Program-made: the position numbers and the translations under genes
Shown here: one piece after another, positions 60,713 to 64,000 of the stretch
Layout of the letters: every line of letters starts with the position of its first letter
Numbering within the stretch: position 1 is the first letter of the stretch
Assembly: GCA_905221605.1 (NCBI GenBank)
Contig: CAJNDS010001935.1
Span: forward strand, 289,501 to 353,500
Length of the DNA stretch: 64,000 nt
Reading direction: 5' to 3'
Source: Symbiodinium natans
Taxonomy: Eukaryota; Sar; Dinophyceae; Suessiales; Symbiodiniaceae
Notes under the pieces: model-generated
Database searches by the model: none
What the model was told of the DNA's origin: nothing
Seen by the model: only the letters and a program-made list of their open reading frames with translations

Positions 60713-61255
60713 GTCGAAGGTCTGTAAGGTTCAATTACCCACCAGCACCAAGCACGTGCGTGCATTGCAAGGACGACTCCGGAGGACAACAAGATTCAAT
60801 GAGCTGACTCGTGACTCGAAACTCAAGAGATGACACGCACTCCCACGCAGCTGCATCCACAGACTTCAGGCCCCGTCAACAGCCAGGAAGATCGTCTTAA
60901 CCCAACCCGAACACCCACTCAGAATGCAGCCACCGAAGGACCAGTCCACTCTCGGGGTTGAAGGGGCTTGGAGGGGGGCGAGAACCAGGCTTCGGGGTGC
61001 AGGGCTTTTTTTTTTTTGGGGGGGGGGGGGGGAAAACATCAGATCGCTGCTGCGTGCCATACTGAACGTAAGGGTAGAGAAAGGAGCAAGCCCGAGCGCA
61101 TCTGGATAAACTACGTGTATTTGGACTAGGCATGGGCGCTCCCATCGCACATGCGCTGCTTTGACGTAATTCCCTGTAAGAATAGTACCTGTACAGATCA
61201 CTGACTGTTGTGGCTTGAGAACCGCTCAGCATTTGCAACTTCTAGCTTGGAGCAC

Positions 61256-61364
61256 CCCAAAGAGCCCAATATTGCTTAATAAAGGAATATACCTGAAATC
61301 ATATTAAGGATCCCTATATGATTTAAGGAATATTCCTTAATTAAGCAATATTGGGCTCTTTGGG
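61256..61364. mobile_element. MITE family A, copy 9
   Basis: 109 bp, almost perfect palindrome, flanked by AC on both sides. Confidence 0.95.
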
Positions 61365-61442
61365 ACCCTGATCCTCAGTCGGCCTGGGGAGCTAAGGGCT
61401 TTTAAGGGCTTCCAGGGCTTTAGGGCTTCGAGGCCGTTTGAG

Positions 61443-61532
61443 AACCCTAAACCCTAAACCCTAAACCCTAAACCCTCAACCCTCAACCCTAAACCCTAAA
61501 CCCTCAACCCTCAACCCTAAACCCTAAACCCT
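61443..61532. repeat. CCCTAAA/CCCTCAA array
   Basis: About 13 units with two CCCTCAA doublets, directly after the exon at 61541 on the minus strand. Confidence 0.95.
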
Positions 61533-61540
61533 AAGCTGGC

Positions 61541-61606
61541 CTGCTGGGCCAGCGGCTTGGCCGCCTGGACTCTTGCCTCCATCTGCGCCACGAAGTCCTG
61601 GTGCGC
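61541..61606 (-). CDS. Coiled-coil exon
   Basis: After AGCCAG|G: AHQDFVAQMEARVQAAKPLA, QQ, with a possible GC donor (CAG|GCCAGC). Probably the same gene as 60357-60415 and 62331-62418: a long coiled-coil protein, otherwise unidentified. Confidence 0.55.
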
Positions 61607-61625
61607 CTGGCTTCCCAAGACCCCC

Positions 61626-61749
61626 TGGTTCTCAGTAGGGAATGAGGGAATTAGGGTTCTATATACATACATATATATATATATATGTATATGCCCTTTA
61701 AGGGGCTATATAGGGCCCTCATTCCCTCATTCCCTACTAAGAACCAGCC
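61626..61749. mobile_element. Family D element, full copy
   Basis: 124-bp near-perfect palindrome: TGGTTCTCAGTAGGGAATGA..GGGTTCTATATAC..AT run..TATAGGGCCCTCATTCCC..TACTAAGAACCA. It shares the TAGGGAATGAGGGAAT terminus with SulP intron 2 and lies 19 bp upstream (minus) of a coiled-coil exon, consistent with an intron. Confidence 0.88.
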
Positions 61750-62001
61750 AGAAGAGCCGATCCCACAACGTGTGATCAGCTCTCTGAATTAGGGTCGCTT
61801 TTTTTGGGGTACCCTAAATGCGAGGGGCCGCCTTCTCCAAAAGGGACCATACTTTTTTTGGGGTACCCTAAACCTTAAACCCTAAAAAACCATCATGTCG
61901 GACAAACCCGGCTTAAGTCAGGCTCGTCACTGGCTCGACCTATACCCGTCTGCACTCCGCACAAGAAGGCACCACCAAGGAGAAGGATCCATAACAGCAG
62001 A

Positions 62002-62092
62002 CCCAGAGAGCCCAATACCCCAGAAATAAGGAATAGACCTTAAATTCTCTAGAGATCCGTAATATGATTCAGGTATGTTCCTTAATCAGGCC
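62002..62092. mobile_element. MITE family A, truncated copy 10
   Basis: Left end CCCAGAGAGCCCAATACCCC and core CCTTAAATTCTCTAGAGATCC are recognisable; the right terminal repeat is lost. Confidence 0.8.
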
Positions 62093-62237
62093 AGCCCCAG
62101 CAAAGCTTCATCGCCGCAAAGGGAAGAACGAGTGGCACACAGACCCAAGAGCCCCTTTGATGCATCTCTGCACCAAGGCTGCATGGAGATGAGCATGGAG
62201 GCTACGAGATCGACAATTGCGGCCCGAACGTAAGCCC

Positions 62238-62326
62238 GCAACCCTAAACCCTATAAACTCGAAACCCTTTTGCAACTGGCACCCCTAAACCCTGAACCCT
62301 AAACCCTAAACCCTAAACCCCCTAAG
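62238..62326. repeat. CCCTAAA arrays, interrupted
   Basis: Two short blocks (62238-62268 irregular; 62283-62326 six units), ending at the edge of the exon at 62331. Confidence 0.9.
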
Positions 62327-62330
62327 CAGG

Positions 62331-62418
62331 CCTTCACAGCTTCTACCTCCTCGGCCTTCCTTTGCTGGAGCGACGCAGCTGCCTCGGCCAGCGCCGCCCG
62401 CAGCGAGTGCTGCTGGGC
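62331..62418 (-). CDS. Coiled-coil exon
   Basis: After ATCGAG|G: AQQHSLRAALAEAAASLQQR, KAEEVEAVK, with a GC donor (AAG|GCCTGC) or read-through to TTTAGGG. Ala/Glu/Gln-rich helix with heptad-like pattern. Confidence 0.6.
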
Positions 62419-62435
62419 CTCGATTGTTGCAGGGT

Positions 62436-62481
62436 TTAGGGTTTAGGGTTTAGGGTGTAGGGTCTAGGGTTTAGGGTTCAG
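62436..62481. repeat. TTTAGGG array
   Basis: Six to seven units with TGTAGGG and TCTAGGG. Confidence 0.93.
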
Positions 62482-64000
62482 GCATTTTTGGGGGATCGCA
62501 TGCTGTAGGGGTTTTTGCTTTTCAGAAAAACAAAATATGCAAGATGGATAAACAACACTTGAAGATTCACTGTAGTTTTTGCAGGCATGCCTTGTTCGTG
62601 CATAGTGGAGGTTGGGCGGATGTCAGGGCTGAGGGCGCCTAGGCTGGCAAGATAACTGGCGAGAAGAAAGCACAACGGGGTTGGGGTTTTTCTTTCGCCA
62701 CCCGTCTGGGGGTCGGGGTTTAGGGTTTCCACTCTCACACTCGCACAAGGCCGGCAAGGCATCGGCTGGTAGGTCACGAAAGCTTGTGTGATACACAGAG
62801 TCTCGTTTCAAACCCCCACGGTCCGGCCAGCAGTCCCTGTTCTCTTCGAAAGTCCCGAATCCCAACAATACCAATCCCTACAATACGGTTTAGGCTTTTG
62901 GGTTCAGGGTTCAGGATACAGGAGAGGTATAGAGCAGAGCCAGCGCCCGCTGGAAGCGCCACATGCCTCTTATGACGAACAGCTGACAATGGGCGCAATC
63001 GCTAGTTGCTGAATACCCTACCCTTTCAATTATGTAAGATTTGTTCATCCCAGAAGGATAACTTTTATCTACTCAGCTACTAAGAATCAGTGCACCTCTG
63101 CTTTCTCTGCGGGGAATGTGTTCTCCACGCGGAACTGGCCGCCCTCTACCACCTCGTATGGATGGTGGAAACATAAGAAGGAGCCATCTAGAGGCATCTT
63201 GTTCCAACAACGTTCGCGCAAGTGATATGCAGTGCATGTTTCTGGGCACGCTCAGCTGCTAAGGCGGTCGCGACGACCAAGCGACTCCCTGGCGAAATTT
63301 CTGCTAGCACTTTCCCAGCCATGGAACGATGACGACGGTGCTGGCTGGAGCTGTCGTTGCAGAATCGGCGACCTTGCTTGACAAAGACATGCGCAGGGAA
63401 ACCCGCCGACAAATATGCTGCTATCGGCTGAGGACGGAGTCGTGGGTAGGATTTCTCTGGCTTTCACGGGTCGGGAGGGAGTTTTCCGGAGTTTTGCACA
63501 CTGCTAGTGCATTATTGCAATTCTTGTGCCATGCCCTCCGCTTCCCTCAAGTGCGGCCTGCTACATTCTGGTCCCATCTTACAAGGACTTTCATGTGTTG
63601 CACAGGTGGGGGGGGGGGGGGCTGGGGTGGGGGGATCAAAAGACAGGTGCTACGCGCCTGTGCCAAAACCCGTGGCATGCAACCGCTTGAAAAAAGCATA
63701 CTGATAATGACAACGAAAGAAGAATTCTCTTCGTGAGGATCCTGAGAGTTCATGACAATAATCTCGTAATTGCTGCTCCAACTATGGCCTCAATTGAAGG
63801 CCGACTCCTCAACATGCTCGGCAAATTTAAGCGCTCACGTTCAGTGGGATAAACGGGAACTCTGTGGAAGGCACGCCCCCTGTACAAGCAAGGCATCCAC
63901 TCCCCCACTTCCCTTAACTTATTAAGCACCAGGTATACATTGAGATGTTCCCCCGTGTGCTAACAGTCTCTGCGCAGAAGCAGTGGCAACTGAAGCCGAC
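62482..64000. other. Region without a supported gene
   Basis: Overlapping frames of 60-135 codons on both strands, one crossing a poly-G run (63607-63620). None could be tied to splice sites or domains. GATGTTCCCCC near 63943 could be the left end of a family H element cut by the window edge. Confidence 0.35.

Noticed and set aside
1-64000. The window as a chromosome end because of abundant TTTAGGG/CCCTAAA
   Set aside because: Arrays are short, internal, in both orientations and spread evenly, with genes between them; no terminal run is present.

Overview
This window looks like nuclear DNA of a dinoflagellate, most probably a Symbiodiniaceae/Suessiales-type genome. The evidence is indirect but consistent. 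Plant/alveolate-type telomere repeat (TTTAGGG/CCCTAAA) is scattered through the whole 64 kb as roughly 70-80 short internal arrays. Genes are broken into small exons. The introns I could resolve use GT, GC and GA donors with an AG acceptor usually followed by G, a splice signature reported for Symbiodinium. No bacterial operons, ribosome binding sites, tRNAs, rRNAs or CRISPR arrays were seen. All exon models are hand-derived from reading frame, splice motifs and protein motifs; no transcript or database support was available.

Layout. 0-8 kb: dense telomere-repeat arrays with short minus-strand exons of unrecognised genes and a local duplication (4.35-5.3 kb). 8-24 kb: scattered coding exons on both strands, palindromic MITEs and an AT-rich island (23.26-23.69 kb). 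24-30 kb: a minus-strand cluster, including a predicted secreted protein starting only 48 nt after the stop of an upstream gene, then plus-strand exons near 27.7-28.8 kb. 31.4-32.75 kb: two minisatellites. 33-42 kb: short exons on both strands. 42.8-46.2 kb, minus: an RBR-type (RING1-IBR-RING2) E3 ubiquitin ligase reconstructed from ten small exons. 46.5-50.1 kb: further minus-strand exons, some coiled-coil or lysine-rich. 50.9-53.85 kb, minus: a complete SLC26/SulP anion transporter with STAS domain in eight exons. 54.6-55.8 kb, minus: a CUB-domain membrane protein in two exons. 56.4-59.6 kb: three 808-bp tandem repeats between two copies of a 360-bp fold-back element. 59.8-62.4 kb: plus-strand fragments and minus-strand coiled-coil exons.

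The most striking observation is that all seven SulP introns look like inserted elements (introners). Each is 99-177 bp and bounded by a short direct duplication of exon sequence, clear (4-6 bp) for five introns and diverged for two. One copy of the duplication supplies the splice donor (GT, GC or GA), and the acceptor AG lies at the other element edge. Removing element plus one duplication restores an uninterrupted, in-frame SulP reading frame at every site. Two introns belong to one family, two or three to another, and relatives of several families lie elsewhere in the window, one apparently in the opposite orientation.

The telomere-repeat arrays form a second, overlapping phenomenon. They lie largely in introns or between genes. 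Several exons are followed directly by a GTTTAGGG donor taken from the array itself. Four arrays are flanked by 13-18 bp direct duplications, as if inserted at staggered breaks. Intron-borne arrays, introners and non-splicing MITEs therefore appear to have fragmented the genes here.
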